From Enterococcus rivorum (GTDB lineage Bacteria > Bacillota > Bacilli > Lactobacillales > Enterococcaceae): a DNA stretch of 64,000 bases. The translations under genes were made by a program, and so were the position numbers. Each line of letters opens with the position of its first letter. Positions within the stretch are counted from its first letter, which is position 1. The DNA lies in NCBI RefSeq assembly GCF_001742285.1, contig NZ_MIEK01000034.1:1-64000 (forward strand), given 5' to 3'. The notes beneath the pieces were generated by a model, which made no database searches, was not told the origin of the DNA, and saw nothing but the letters and a program-made list of their open reading frames with translations. Of the stretch, positions 35,354 to 46,700 are shown piece by piece.

Positions 35354-36600
35354 GGCCCTATAGTATCTAGTGTTGGTGACAGATGTCGCCAGCACTTTTT
35401 TGCATAAAAAAAGACAGACACCTTCAAATCCTGTAGAATAAAGTCGACGAAAACCAATCTAAAGGAGAAATGAAGATGTCTCTCTCAAATCTTATCAAAG
35501 AAACCCTCGATATTCTAGACCTAAACCTTATTTTTACTGAAAATTGTTTGACCCATGAGAAAATAGGCGAAGATAGTTGTAAGGTTTATAGTGGTACTCT
35601 GACGTATTTTCCTGAAAAATGTCTCCATTACAGAGAAACTGAAAGAAAACACTTCTATGACAGGAATTGCTCGTGCCAAACATGCCTCTATAACCACTAT
35701 CTATCGGGTTCTAAAAGAATACTATACACCGCTCCCTCAAAAGAATAAGACCTTACCGACCGTTCTTTACTTTGATGAATTTAAGTCTGTGAAAGAAAGT
35801 TCTGGGACGATGAGCTTTGTTTTTATGGATGGACAAACAAGGCAGTTACTGGACATTGTAGAAAATCGAAAACTAAACTCTTTGAAAAAAAACTTTTATT
35901 CCTATGCTTATAAAACAAGAGCCACCGTTCAATATATTGTCATTGACATGTATAAGCCTTACGTCACTCTTGTAAAAAAGCTTTTTCCCAATGCAAAATT
36001 GATCATTGATCGTTTCCATATTGTTCAACATATTGGACGTACCTTTCTGACGCACCGAATTCAACAGATGAATCAGCTGAATCGAAAAAAGTATCAAGAA
36101 GAACAACAATACAAGCATTTAAAGAAGTATTGGAAATTACTTCAGAAAAATGCTTGGCATTTAGAGCATAAAAAACAGGTTTGGCATCCTAGTTTTAGGG
36201 CGCATTTGACTGAATCAGAAGTCGTTGACCGCTTGCTTTCCTATAGCCCAGAACTCAAGCAAGGATATGGTGTCTACCAAGATTTTCTAGCAGCGGTTCG
36301 GACGAAAGATTCTCACTGGTTTCAAGAGCTTTTAAAACAAAACTATTCTCATCTACCAGAGAAATATGCGACAACCATTAAGACGTTTAAACAGTATCAA
36401 GAAGGTATTTTAAACGCACTTGAACAGCCATATTCTAACGGTTCCTTAGAGTGTTTGAACAACCATATAAAAGCATTGAAACGAAATGCGTATGGCTTTA
36501 GAAGCTTCTATCACTTCAAACTGAGAATTCTATTAACCCTAGGAACCACCCTGACCCATAAAAATTCACTAAAATTTTTAGAATAACATCTCTCATAGTG
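35354..36600 (+). mobile_element. ISL3-type insertion sequence, decayed copy 1
   Basis: Left end GGCCC...ATCTAGTGTTGGTGACAG with the palindrome GTGTTGGTGACA/TGTCGCCAGCAC, the same end as copy 2 at 41146. The single transposase gene is internally deleted. No matching right inverted repeat is recognisable after 36586, so the right end is uncertain. Confidence 0.75.
35476..36586 (+). pseudogene. ISL3-family transposase, internally deleted
   Basis: The N-terminal frame gives MSLSNLIKETLDILD then the first zinc-binding cysteines and is lost near 35640. The rest continues in another frame from MTGIARAKHASITTIYRVL to the end, including VLYFDEFKSVKE, IVIDMYKP and KLIIDRFHIVQHIGRT, the ISL3 catalytic region. 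About 90 residues (rest of the zinc finger and the HTH) are missing between the parts, so it cannot be a normal transposase. Confidence 0.88.
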
Positions 36601-36691
36601 TCCAATAAAAATCAAAAAATATAACATGATAATCCGTTTGTCAATCTCTTCTTAAACTTAAATTAAGACTTAAACCTCATTATGCTAGATG

Positions 36692-38179
36692 TTAATCTTT
36701 AACAATAATATAGATTTTATTCTTTTCAGAAAAAATGTCATAGTAATAATTGGATGTTTCTAAATTTTTACTAGTACTATCAAAATTGTTAAAATCAAAT
36801 GGCTGAATATTTACGTTTAATCCAGAATAAGTATTGAATAACGTTATATTAGGCCAATATAAACTTTCATTTTTAGGCACTAAATCTCTTAAAATAGGAT
36901 AGTTTCTTGTACTATTTAAAAGTACTGGTGAATCTTTGAATAATTTATTCATGTAAACCTGTTTTCTATCATTATTGACAATATTTTTTAGATCTGTAGA
37001 TAAGATTACACTTTGCCTTTCAAAGGCTTCTTTTTGAACATTTAAAGTTGATGCATAAATAAACGAAAAGGTAAGTATATAGTAAAATAGGAGGCTTGCA
37101 ACAACTTTGATTGAAATATCTAAGAACCTTACATTTATTTTTTGCGTTAGCATAATCAATGTAATACTTGCAAATATACTTAAGCCGTATCCATATCTTG
37201 GTGCCATTGTTACCAAAGAGTGTTCTGAAATTAAAAATACGCCATAACTCATTATTGAGCCTAAAGCTAAATAGACTAGACTATAAATAAAACTCTTAGC
37301 AGGGCTTACTTCTGAACGAAAAATACTGGAAATCAAAAACAATATCAGCAATATTAACAAAAATACAATCCATATTTTTGCACTTTGATTAATAATAGTA
37401 GAAAAATATTCTGTTATGTTTCTGACTATAATTGAAGGTAGTTCTCTAATATTAGCTATGGCTGCTGTATCACGTGTAGACATCTCTGGATTAAGCTTTG
37501 TCACAAAAATATACATAATCATTGCTAAAACATATGCAATTGCTGCTAATGTAACTTTTTTCAAACTTGGTAAAAAAGAGTTATTTGATGTTAAAGTTTT
37601 AAAAGTAAGAGCAAGAACCATTATTATATAAAGACCTGAAGATCCTTGATAAGTGTTACACATTAGAAAAACTCCTACTATAGAAGCAATAAAAAAACAT
37701 TTATTCTTATTCCACCATAAAAAAGGAATGAATGAAACTAATATACTTAATGCCATGTATGGACTATCAAAACGAAAACTAATACATTGTAAAAACCACG
37801 GGTTAATTCCTATCAATATAGAAACAGTTACTGGCATCCATTCCAACTTTTTACCATTCAACACATAGACTACAATAATACTAGAAAAAGACAGAATTAT
37901 TCCTGTAAGAATATGGGTTGTTAATCCCATATCAGTTAAGTGTCTACTCCCTTGGACAAGCCATGAGGCAATCTCACTCCCCCACCTTGAATACGCCCAA
38001 GCGAAATCGGTTCTTCCATCTAATTGTCGAATAACATCGTCTATATATGGATAATTGATAATTCCAATAGATAAGATAGCTACTTGGTAAATTACGAATA
38101 CTAAAATTAATTTATTCCTATTTTCTAATAACCAACTTTTATAACAATTTATATTTATTTTTCCAATTCTACTTTTCAA
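36692..38179 (-). CDS. Polytopic membrane protein, GtrII-like glucosyltransferase
   Basis: 495 residues with about ten membrane segments and an extracytoplasmic C-terminal part. The N-terminal YPYIDDVIRQLDGRTDFAWA, with an Asp pair just after the first TM, is typical of GtrII-type glycosyltransferases, which use undecaprenyl-linked sugar to decorate surface polymers outside the membrane. It sits between two ISL3 remnants, next to the polysaccharide cluster, and may add a side group to that polymer; inference. Low GC and no SD other than GTGTAAA-type sequence upstream. Confidence 0.7.
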   Translation of the reverse strand: MKSRIGKININCYKSWLLENRNKLILVFVIYQVAILSIGIINYPYIDDVIRQLDGRTDFAWAYSRWGSEIASWLVQGSRHLTDMGLTTHILTGIILSFSSIIVVYVLNGKKLEWMPVTVSILIGINPWFLQCISFRFDSPYMALSILVSFIPFLWWNKNKCFFIASIVGVFLMCNTYQGSSGLYIIMVLALTFKTLTSNNSFLPSLKKVTLAAIAYVLAMIMYIFVTKLNPEMSTRDTAAIANIRELPSIIVRNITEYFSTIINQSAKIWIVFLLILLILFLISSIFRSEVSPAKSFIYSLVYLALGSIMSYGVFLISEHSLVTMAPRYGYGLSIFASITLIMLTQKINVRFLDISIKVVASLLFYYILTFSFIYASTLNVQKEAFERQSVILSTDLKNIVNNDRKQVYMNKLFKDSPVLLNSTRNYPILRDLVPKNESLYWPNITLFNTYSGLNVNIQPFDFNNFDSTSKNLETSNYYYDIFSEKNKIYIIVKD

Positions 38180-38435
38180 AATTTACACCTCAGAATTTTT
38201 TTCTATGTTTTTAGTCTTTTTTATTCTATCTTTTAGTGCTCATGATATCTTTAATTTACAAATAGGGTAAATTAAAGCCGACTTATAATGACATCACAGA
38301 GCTTTACTTAACATGAACAAAAAAATAATACTTGGTTAATTTTATCATTGTGAAGGTATCAAAGCAATCGGAAGTAATAGGGAATAAATAAAGAAAGAGC
38401 AGATGTAATTTAGCTTCACCCACTCCGATTTATTT

Positions 38436-40904
38436 CTATAAAGCAGTCCATGTTCCATCACTCTGTTTTGTCGCGTTATACCAAATAAGGTCATTTTGAC
38501 CATTTATATTACCCCAGGTAGGAAACTCAACTTTCTTAACATTTTCTGCACCTTCCGAAGGCGTAAAGATTGCCTTGTAGTTCATTCCTTTTCCATCCAC
38601 ATCTTCAATAGTTGTGGTACCTGATAAAACAGGATTAGTCACAGTAACAGTACCTAAATTAATACTAATACTTGTTTTATTAGATAAATCTGCATAAGCA
38701 TGTACAATATAAACACCGGTATTGTTCTTATGATTGGATTGGTTAAAATCTGCAACCCATGTTCCATCTGCCTGTCTTTTTGCTTTGTACCAAACAATGT
38801 CCGATTGGTCTGGTTTAGACCAAATAGGAACTTTCACTCCGTCTACTGGTATTGCTGAATTAACTGTTATGGTCACTCTAAAAGTACCATTATCGGTGCT
38901 TGTCACACTTTTAGCTCCACTTATGGTTGGATTTTGTACTATAAAGCCATTGTTCGCAACAGCTGTTCTAATCCCTATATTATTTGTTGCATACGTATGA
39001 ACAAAATATTGTCCAACTTCTTTATGATTTGCAACATCGATGCTCGCAGTCCACGTTCCATCACTCTGTTTTGTCGCGTTATACCAAATAAGGTCATTTT
39101 GACCATTTATATTACCCCAGGTAGGAAACTCAACTTTCTTAACATTTTTTGCACCTTCCGAAGGCGTAAAGATTGCCTTGTAGTTCATTCCTTTTCCATC
39201 CACATCTTCAATAGTTGTGGTACCTGATAAAACAGGATTAGTCACAGTAACAGTACCTAAATTAATACTAATACTTGTTTTATTAGATAAATCTGCATAA
39301 GCATGTACAATATAAACACCGGTATTGTTCTTATGATTGGATTGGTTAAAATCTGCAACCCATGTTCCATCTGCCTGTCTTTTTGCTTTGTACCAAACAA
39401 TGTCCGATTGGTCTGGTTTAGACCAAATAGGAACTTTCACTCCGTCTACTGGTATTGCTGAATTAACTGTTATGGTCACTCTAAAAGTACCATTATCGGT
39501 GCTTGTCACACTTTTAGCTCCACTTATGGTTGGATTTTGTACTATAAAGCCATTGTTCGCAACAGCTGTTCTAATCCCTATATTATTTGTTGCATACGTA
39601 TGAACAAAATATTGTCCAACTTCTTTATGATTTGCAACATCGATGCTCGCAGTCCACGTTCCATCACTCTGTTTTGTCGCGTTATACCAAATAAGGTCAT
39701 TTTGACCATTTATATTACCCCAGGTAGGAAACTCAACTTTCTTAACATTTTCTGCACCTTCCGAAGGCGTAAAGATTGCCTTGTAGTTCATTCCTTTTCC
39801 ATCCACATCTTCAATAGTTGTGGTACCTGATATTGGTACACCGGGTTCTTGCACCTTTGCAAAATAGCCTTTGTAATCTATGTTCATATCAAATTCTAAT
39901 CCTGGAATCTCTGGGAAATACACACCATCACTCCACTGCCAAGCCGAGGTTTGAGAATGTCTTAAATCTGTTCCTAGCGGATTATACAAATATTGTGCTA
40001 CCCAGATTGACCCTTCATGTAAGATTTTAGCATCCAAAATTCCTGAAGTAAACCAAAACAATGACGAGTAATGAATAACAGAACTAAATTTATGTGTATT
40101 TAATAATCTTAAAGCAAAATATATCGAGTTTGTTGTTGCATAGCCATTATTCATTACTGGAGTTTCTGCATCATTTACCATTACAGTATCTGGACCTAAA
40201 CCCAGTTCTTTTGCAAAATTTGCATAATAATCTGCTTCCGCTTCAGCCTGGGCTTTGTTGGTGAACCAACTGAAATGGTAGGTACTTACCTTTAAACCAG
40301 CTGCTTTTGCATTTGTTACTTGTTGTTTTGCATAGGGATTTCGATAAGAGGTTCCTTCCGTTAGCTTAACAACAACACCGGTAACACCATATTTTTTCAT
40401 TACTTCAAATTGTGAAACAGAAATGTTAGGCTGATAAGACGAAATATCTACAAAATCCCTGCTTGGCCTAGTTGTATCTCCTGCATGAATTGTAGTAACC
40501 CCCCTAGGAGCTCTTCCTTCTGCAGTGTCTTTGAAATTTCTGCCCAAAGTATTCTGATTTTCCTCAGTTATTCCTTCTCCACTACCATCTCTCTCTCCAT
40601 TTAGTTGTTTTGGAAGTCTAATCCATTCTCCATCATAGAATACATCTTCAAAATCCTCTTCACTAGCCACTTTAGTTGTGTCATTAGTCCCTGTATTTCC
40701 TGTTTCACTACTACCTGTTTGATTTTCTATGTTAGCTGCACCTTTCAAATATGTATCTAACGTTCTTTTTTGCGGATTTTCAATTACTTCGCTACTGGGT
40801 GAACTTGAATCAAGGTTTTCTCCTTCAACAGCATAAGCAACTATATCTAAAGTGTTTATATATATTAAACTGATAATCGCTGCTAACGTTACTGATTTTT
40901 TCAT
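38436..40904 (-). CDS. Secreted GH25 lysozyme with repeated Bsp-like wall domains
   Basis: 822 residues. Signal peptide of about 25 residues; acidic, low-complexity linker to about 145; GH25 muramidase domain at about 148-352 (FVDISSYQPN with catalytic-type Asp, VVVKLTEGT, MVNDAETP with Asp/Glu). It then has repeats of GTTTIEDVDGKG...WYNATKQSDGTWT and VWYKAKRQADGTWVADF type, matching GBS Bsp-like repeats; two full 201-residue units plus a partial third ending TWTAL. SD GGGAGGAAA. Likely a secreted or wall-bound autolysin. The abrupt end in mid-unit suggests truncation by recombination. Confidence 0.9.
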   Translation of the reverse strand: MKKSVTLAAIISLIYINTLDIVAYAVEGENLDSSSPSSEVIENPQKRTLDTYLKGAANIENQTGSSETGNTGTNDTTKVASEEDFEDVFYDGEWIRLPKQLNGERDGSGEGITEENQNTLGRNFKDTAEGRAPRGVTTIHAGDTTRPSRDFVDISSYQPNISVSQFEVMKKYGVTGVVVKLTEGTSYRNPYAKQQVTNAKAAGLKVSTYHFSWFTNKAQAEAEADYYANFAKELGLGPDTVMVNDAETPVMNNGYATTNSIYFALRLLNTHKFSSVIHYSSLFWFTSGILDAKILHEGSIWVAQYLYNPLGTDLRHSQTSAWQWSDGVYFPEIPGLEFDMNIDYKGYFAKVQEPGVPISGTTTIEDVDGKGMNYKAIFTPSEGAENVKKVEFPTWGNINGQNDLIWYNATKQSDGTWTASIDVANHKEVGQYFVHTYATNNIGIRTAVANNGFIVQNPTISGAKSVTSTDNGTFRVTITVNSAIPVDGVKVPIWSKPDQSDIVWYKAKRQADGTWVADFNQSNHKNNTGVYIVHAYADLSNKTSISINLGTVTVTNPVLSGTTTIEDVDGKGMNYKAIFTPSEGAKNVKKVEFPTWGNINGQNDLIWYNATKQSDGTWTASIDVANHKEVGQYFVHTYATNNIGIRTAVANNGFIVQNPTISGAKSVTSTDNGTFRVTITVNSAIPVDGVKVPIWSKPDQSDIVWYKAKRQADGTWVADFNQSNHKNNTGVYIVHAYADLSNKTSISINLGTVTVTNPVLSGTTTIEDVDGKGMNYKAIFTPSEGAENVKKVEFPTWGNINGQNDLIWYNATKQSDGTWTAL
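38447..39832 (-). repeat. 603-bp near-identical tandem repeat in the lysozyme gene
   Basis: Two full 603-bp units and a partial third, with only isolated base differences (for example Glu/Lys in AENVKK/AKNVKK and CACGTT/CATGTT). The near-identity implies recent duplication or gene conversion. Confidence 0.93.
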
Positions 40905-41145
40905 TAATAATTTCCTCCCGAAAGTTTAAATATTTCTAGAGAACATGCTACTTCCCTGTATGATAGTTTTGTTTTATAATGTCACTAAAGTTATCATTTA
41001 CAGCTCTAGAAATTGAATCATTTTCACTAAAAAAATATTAACATATTTTCCGCGTATTTCCAAAACATATTAAAATTGTTCTGATGGTAAATTTTTTTAG
41101 ATTGGTAATAGATATAAAGAAAAAAACTATAGATAAAATACTTTT

Positions 41146-42210
41146 GGCCCAACAATATCTAGTGTTGGTGACAGAATTCACCAGCACTTTTTTGCATAAA
41201 AAAGACAGACACCTTCAAATCCTATAGAATAAAGTCGACCAAAAGCAATCTTATCTAATAAACTCTCGTTATTCTAGACCTAAACCTTATTTTTACTAAA
41301 ATTGTTTGACTCATGAGATAATAAGTGAGCACATTTGTAAAGTTTCTAGTTTATACACTGACTTATTTTTCTGAAAAATATCTGCATTACCAAAAAGAAA
41401 AAGATATGACATACTGTTCTTTGTTTTGATGAATTTATATTTTTAAAAGAAAGTTCCGAGGCGATGAGCTTTGTTTTTATGGATGGACAAACAAAGCAGT
41501 TACTAGACATTGTAGAGTATCAAAAACTAGATGCTTTGAAAAAATACTTTTATCCCCATGAATATGAGGTTCAGTTGAATGTCATCGACATGTACAAGCC
41601 ATCTGCTACTCTAATAAAAGAGCTCTTTCCTAATGAAAAACTAGTGATTGATCGATTTCATGTTGTTCAACATATCGGGCGTACATTTCTAACACACTGT
41701 ATTCAACAAATGAACCAATTAAATCGAAAATAATATCAAGAAGAGCAACAATACAAATATTTAAAGAAGTATTGGAAATTGCTTCAACAAAATGCTTGGC
41801 ATTTAGAGCATAAAAAACAGGTTTGGCATCCTAGTTTTAGGGCGCATTTGACCGAATCAGAAGTCGTTGATCGCTTGCTTTCCTATAGTCTGGAGCTCCA
41901 GCAAGGATATGAGGTTTACCAAAACTTTTTATCAGCGATTAGGACGAAAGATTCCCAATGGTTTCCAGAGCTTTTAGAACAAAACTATTCTCACCTACCA
42001 GAGAAATACGCAACAACCATTAAGACATTCAACCAATATCAAAAAGGCATTTTAAATGCACTCCCCCCCCCTACTCTAATGGTCACTTAAAGTGTTTGAA
42101 CAATCACATTAATGTATTGAAACAAAATGCATATGGCTTTAGGCGCTTCTATAACTTTAAACTAAGAATTCTATTCCCCCTAGGAACAACCCTTTTCAAC
42201 CCTATGAAAA
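41146..42210 (+). mobile_element. ISL3-type insertion sequence, decayed copy 2
   Basis: Left end GGCCC...ATCTAGTGTTGGTGACAG and GCATAAAAAAGACAGACACC match copy 1. The transposase is broken by several frameshifts and stops: fragments at 41464-41733 (MSFVFMDGQTKQLLDIVEYQ) and 41779-42090 (AWHLEHKKQVWHPSFRAHL). A nine-C run at 42063-42071 replaces part of the sequence seen in copy 1. Same orientation as copy 1. The right end is unclear. Confidence 0.85.
41240..42200 (+). pseudogene. ISL3-family transposase, multiply frameshifted
   Basis: Aligns by eye with copy 1 from MSFVFMDGQTKQLLD to the end but has a stop after MNQLNRK, a poly-C frameshift near 42063 and a damaged N-terminus. Not functional. 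The nucleotide identity with copy 1 is high in the 41780-42060 stretch and lower elsewhere. Confidence 0.85.
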
Positions 42211-42214
42211 AGAA

Positions 42215-42246
42215 AAAGCCTGCAGAGAAATAATCCCTCTGCATAC
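42215..42246. terminator. Hairpin TGCAGAG/CTCTGCA beyond ISL3 copy 2
   Basis: TGCAGAG-AAATAATCC-CTCTGCA follows a run of A on one side. It may end transcription of the GT4 gene on the minus strand, since it lies past that gene's stop at 42284. Confidence 0.5.
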
Positions 42247-42283
42247 TTTGAGCCTAAATTTAGTGACCAAGAACAGTTCCTAA

Positions 42284-43534
42284 CTACTTCTTTAAAAGTC
42301 TATAAATAATTCGCTGTATTTTTCTTCTTACTTTTAGTTCAAGTCGTGATAATTTGCTTTTATTTTCATTCAAAGTTAATAGGTTCTTGATGTGTTGGAC
42401 AGAATTTTTTTGATAATTACTTTGGGTAGCTATTGATTCTATGATTTCACTGTAAACAACAGATAGCTTATAAATATTCTTAGCTTCTAATATAAAGTCA
42501 CTGGATTCTTTTTTAGCCTGACCGAAATTGTCTAATTTATTTTCAATTAGAATAGTTAATTGATCAATATTTCCTACTTGATACATTTGACCAAACTTAA
42601 ACATTTCATAGGCAGAAGAATGGCCTGGGTTATCTGATAAAATTACGGGAATACCATTTAACAATGCTTCTACGTAAACTAATCCAAAAGTTTCCATCGC
42701 TGAAGGAAATACACAAATGTCTTTATTAGTCAGCTCATCCCAAGGATTTTCTTTATTTCCTAAGAAACGAATCTTTTTTAAATGTTTCATTTTTATATAA
42801 TCCACACATTTTTTTTTATACGCTTCATCCCAACCACCAATAAAAACAAGTTCAACATCTGAACGGTTAAGTTTTTCAAAGGTTTGGATAAGTTCAAGCT
42901 GATTCTTTCTTTCTGAAATTCTACCTATGGAAACAATTCTTTGCTGTTTCCCGATTGAGAGTTTTTGTGTCTCGATTTCTGTATAAGGAGCAAATGACTT
43001 TATCTTTCTATTTGGGAAAAGTTCTATTATTTTGTCGCTTAATTGACCGTTTACAGCAAAAATTTCAGTAGAATAATCATCAATGAAGTCTAATTTATCA
43101 ATGTAATAAGAAAATTCATTTTCTGGAAATTCATGTATCAACCAAAAATGTGGTCTTTTCATCAATGCCGCTGCCAGAGCACCTTGAAAGATATTTACCG
43201 TGTTACTAATGACTAAATCAACATTGTTCTCTTCAATTAAACAAGTAATTTTGTTTATAGCTTCTCTATATGAAGCTGCTCGCTCAATCTCATTTCCAAA
43301 TAAATGCCCTGGTGCATCTTCCCACCACCAACGTTGTGTGTTTATCAACACACAATCAATACCGTATTCAGTAAATTTTTTGGAATACTCATTTTCCACA
43401 TTTTTCTGTTGAGTCGGAGCAACATTTATTATTTTATACCCTTCATTCACTAGAAACTTCATCAAATTAAACACAGATACTTCTGCACCATTGTCCAATG
43501 TACCTGTTGGTGAAACAAAAAGAATGGTTTGCAT
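42284..43534 (-). CDS. Family 4 glycosyltransferase (GT-B)
   Basis: About 416 residues from ATG 43534 behind GGGGGA; a GTG at 43549 gives a longer form. N-terminal Rossmann domain with SPTGTLDNGAEVSVFN and a C-terminal donor-binding domain with GRISERKNQLELI and PSAMETFGLVYVEALLNG (EX7E motif). It transfers a nucleotide-sugar residue to the growing polymer, acting in the cytoplasm. It is the last gene of the polysaccharide cluster. The sugar cannot be inferred. Confidence 0.88.
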   Translation of the reverse strand: MQTILFVSPTGTLDNGAEVSVFNLMKFLVNEGYKIINVAPTQQKNVENEYSKKFTEYGIDCVLINTQRWWWEDAPGHLFGNEIERAASYREAINKITCLIEENNVDLVISNTVNIFQGALAAALMKRPHFWLIHEFPENEFSYYIDKLDFIDDYSTEIFAVNGQLSDKIIELFPNRKIKSFAPYTEIETQKLSIGKQQRIVSIGRISERKNQLELIQTFEKLNRSDVELVFIGGWDEAYKKKCVDYIKMKHLKKIRFLGNKENPWDELTNKDICVFPSAMETFGLVYVEALLNGIPVILSDNPGHSSAYEMFKFGQMYQVGNIDQLTILIENKLDNFGQAKKESSDFILEAKNIYKLSVVYSEIIESIATQSNYQKNSVQHIKNLLTLNENKSKLSRLELKVRRKIQRIIYRLLKK

Positions 43535-43746
43535 ATTTATATCCCCCACTTTTTATAAAGATTCAGATACTGAATACTTTTATTACATACTTAAATCAGA
43601 AACAGCAACATGGCAATAAAAAAATATTTATTAAAAACCAGAATTTTATAATAAAGAATAAAATTGTGCTAGAAAGAAATCTAAGATTCAAAATGATTTC
43701 TTTCTTGATTTTCAACGATAATTTATATTCCTTTTTTTGAGTAATT

Positions 43747-46700
43747 CTATATTGAATTGCTTAGAAAATCAGTTAATTCATCATCATGTTTTAATGTTGT
43801 AGCATTTTCAAGTACATACTTATATGCATTTTCAGCTATATATTTTCTCATATCATAAGACTTAATCAAACGTTCCAATTTTTCATACCATTCTGAATCA
43901 TCTGCAAGTATACCTGTTTCATTTTCTATAATCATTTCTTTAAACGCTCCAATATTACTTGCAACTGTTGGAACTTTTACAAGGGCAGCCTCAATCCATT
44001 TTATTTCAGACTTCGCTTCATTAAATATCGAAGTTACCAAGGGAGCTAAATTGATATCAACTTGACTAACTAAGTCTGGTAGTAATTCCCAATGTACGAA
44101 AGAATGTACTTTAATTCTTTGTTTAAAATCATTCATATCATCAGGTATATCCAAATGTCCCACTAGATGAAGTTCCAAGTTATCATATTTTCTCAATAAC
44201 TTCTTGATAGATTCTTTTATTAGTTCAAAATTTTCATTATGAGTTATTGATCCAGAAAAATAACCTATTTTTATTGTCCCGCTTTGTTTCTCATAATTCC
44301 TCATCACTTTTTGACTTAATTCAACTAATTGCATGTTTGCAAGATTTCGATTTAATAAAACCAACCCCTTGTAATTATGAAGTTCATCTTTCATTTTTTT
44401 CGTGGAAGTGATTACACCATCGCACTGTTTAAGCATTTCTCCATAACTAATAACGCCGATGTCATAATTTTTCTTCTCAGAATTAGATAAATTTTGAACA
44501 TACGTTAACTGATTAGTGTATTTTGTATCAATTACCAAATCATCAATATCATATAAGATGACCTTATTATATTTTCGTGCTAAACGAATTAAATCAACTA
44601 ATCTATTATCTAGGGGCGCACGATAAATAATGATATGACTTGCATGTTCCGCATACCCCATTTGGAAAGAAGACAGATTTACACTCCAAACATCATAGCC
44701 TAGAGATTCTAATTGTTCTATTTTGTTCTGAATTCTATATTGTGTCAATTGAGGAATTACATTTTCTACACCATCAATAATCAATATGTGTTCTTTGTGT
44801 TTTGTCTCTTTAGTTTCTATCATAATTTTCTCAATTATTTCTATAGGATAATCTGTTTCATTACGTATATATTCTACAAGTTCAGGAATCTCGGACTCTC
44901 TATGCAAGCCTTGCCAAGCAAATTTATCACTATTGTAATTTGAAAATGCCGTGTATTTTACTAAAGGAACTCCTTCATTTACCATCATTAAAGGATGGAT
45001 ATACATTGGGCTATCTGTGTTAACATCTGTCAAAGCTCCATGTTTAAAACCTAGTTCCTCAAAATACTTAGTGAAAACTGTCTCATGTTTTCCGATTGCT
45101 TTATTTCTTGAATTAGTATCACTTAAATTTTCCCAATATTCATAAAAGCCTGGATATGTTAGTAATGATTTTTCAATTACTAAAAAATATGATTGCAAGT
45201 GGATAGGAATAAATCCGTATTTATTATATTGAGTAAAATCATTTTGTGCTTCACCATATGATATTCCCCAAAAATCCAACTCTTTTTCTGACATTTTTGA
45301 AAATACAGTAGAAAATTCTCCAATAGGCCCTACATTAGTATCATTGACTAACAATAGTTCATCATATTTACTTAATATATCTTTTCCTAAGTATTTAATG
45401 CCATAGCGAAAAGCAGCTGTATCGTAACCAACATTATCTCTCGATTCAACATGACCTAATTTTGACAATTCAATAATGTCACTCTCTGGTAAAAATCCAT
45501 TTACAACAATAAGCACATCATCAACAATCTCAGCTAGAGCTTTTAAAAAATACAACTTATACTTATGAAGATTTTCTTGATTTTCATAAATAACAAAAAT
45601 TAAATATCTTTTTGGATTTTGATAGTTGTTTTTTTTACGTCTCATATTTCTTTTACATTTAAGAAACAAAGTTTTTGGAGTAGGTAGCTGTTGAACTTTC
45701 ACAGCCAAAAATCGCTTTAATTTATGAACCACCTTGATAAGTAATTTAGGATTTTTTAAAATCCTTTCCCCATAACTAATTGGCTTAATAATAAAATTTC
45801 CCAATCTAAATGATTTAGAGCTTAAAATTTGCTCTTTCTCTAGTTTCAAGATTGATACAATATTATTTAGATCTAAATTATCACTTATCAAGTTTTTATT
45901 CTCTGATATCAAGTTTTTATTCTCTGATATCAAGTTTTTATTCTCTGACATCAAGTTTTTATTCTCAAAGCGTACTTTCTCTTCTAAGGTTCTTCCAATA
46001 GCAACTTCCGCATTCAACTCTTCCATTTTATTATAAAGTTTTTTTAATTCATGTTCTTGATTATGAATATGACTGGTTAAGTCTTCCAAATGACTTATAA
46101 GATCCACTAACCTATCTAATATTCCAGTTATATTGTTACCAATCGCACGCATAATTTTTTGGGGATACTTGTCTATATACTTGCTTAAAATGTACAGATA
46201 AATCTCAAAATAGTACTTATCAGATGAATGGTTAGCTTTTCTGGAGATTGAATTTTCTAAAACACGATAATTCAATTTAGTACCGTGACACTTTGAAGGT
46301 TGTGCCCCATTATTTAAAATTAAATTCATAATAAAATCATAATCAACTAATTTTTTTCTGTTTAATTCTAAATCATATTTTGCATGTCGAATTTTTGAAG
46401 TTCGAATTAAAGAGCAATTATCAATATAATTTGCTGATAAATAAGACTCCAATTCAAACTCTTTCGCTTCCATGAAGATTTCTTGCTTATCTACGTTATA
46501 CAGGTTTGTATATATAATATCCGAGTTTCTAGATTTTGCTAACAAAACTAATTTTTCTACATAGTCATTATCAAGATAATTATCACTATCCACGAATAAA
46601 ATGAATTCTCCACTCACCCAGTCCAACCCTTTATTTCTAGAGATACAAATGCCAGTATTTTTTTGAGAGATATATTCTGTGTTCTCAAATGGAGAATTAG

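Noticed and set aside
38734-39830. Pairs of identical plus-strand frames in the lysozyme region
   Set aside because: Antisense shadows of the 603-bp coding repeat; duplicated only because the repeat is.
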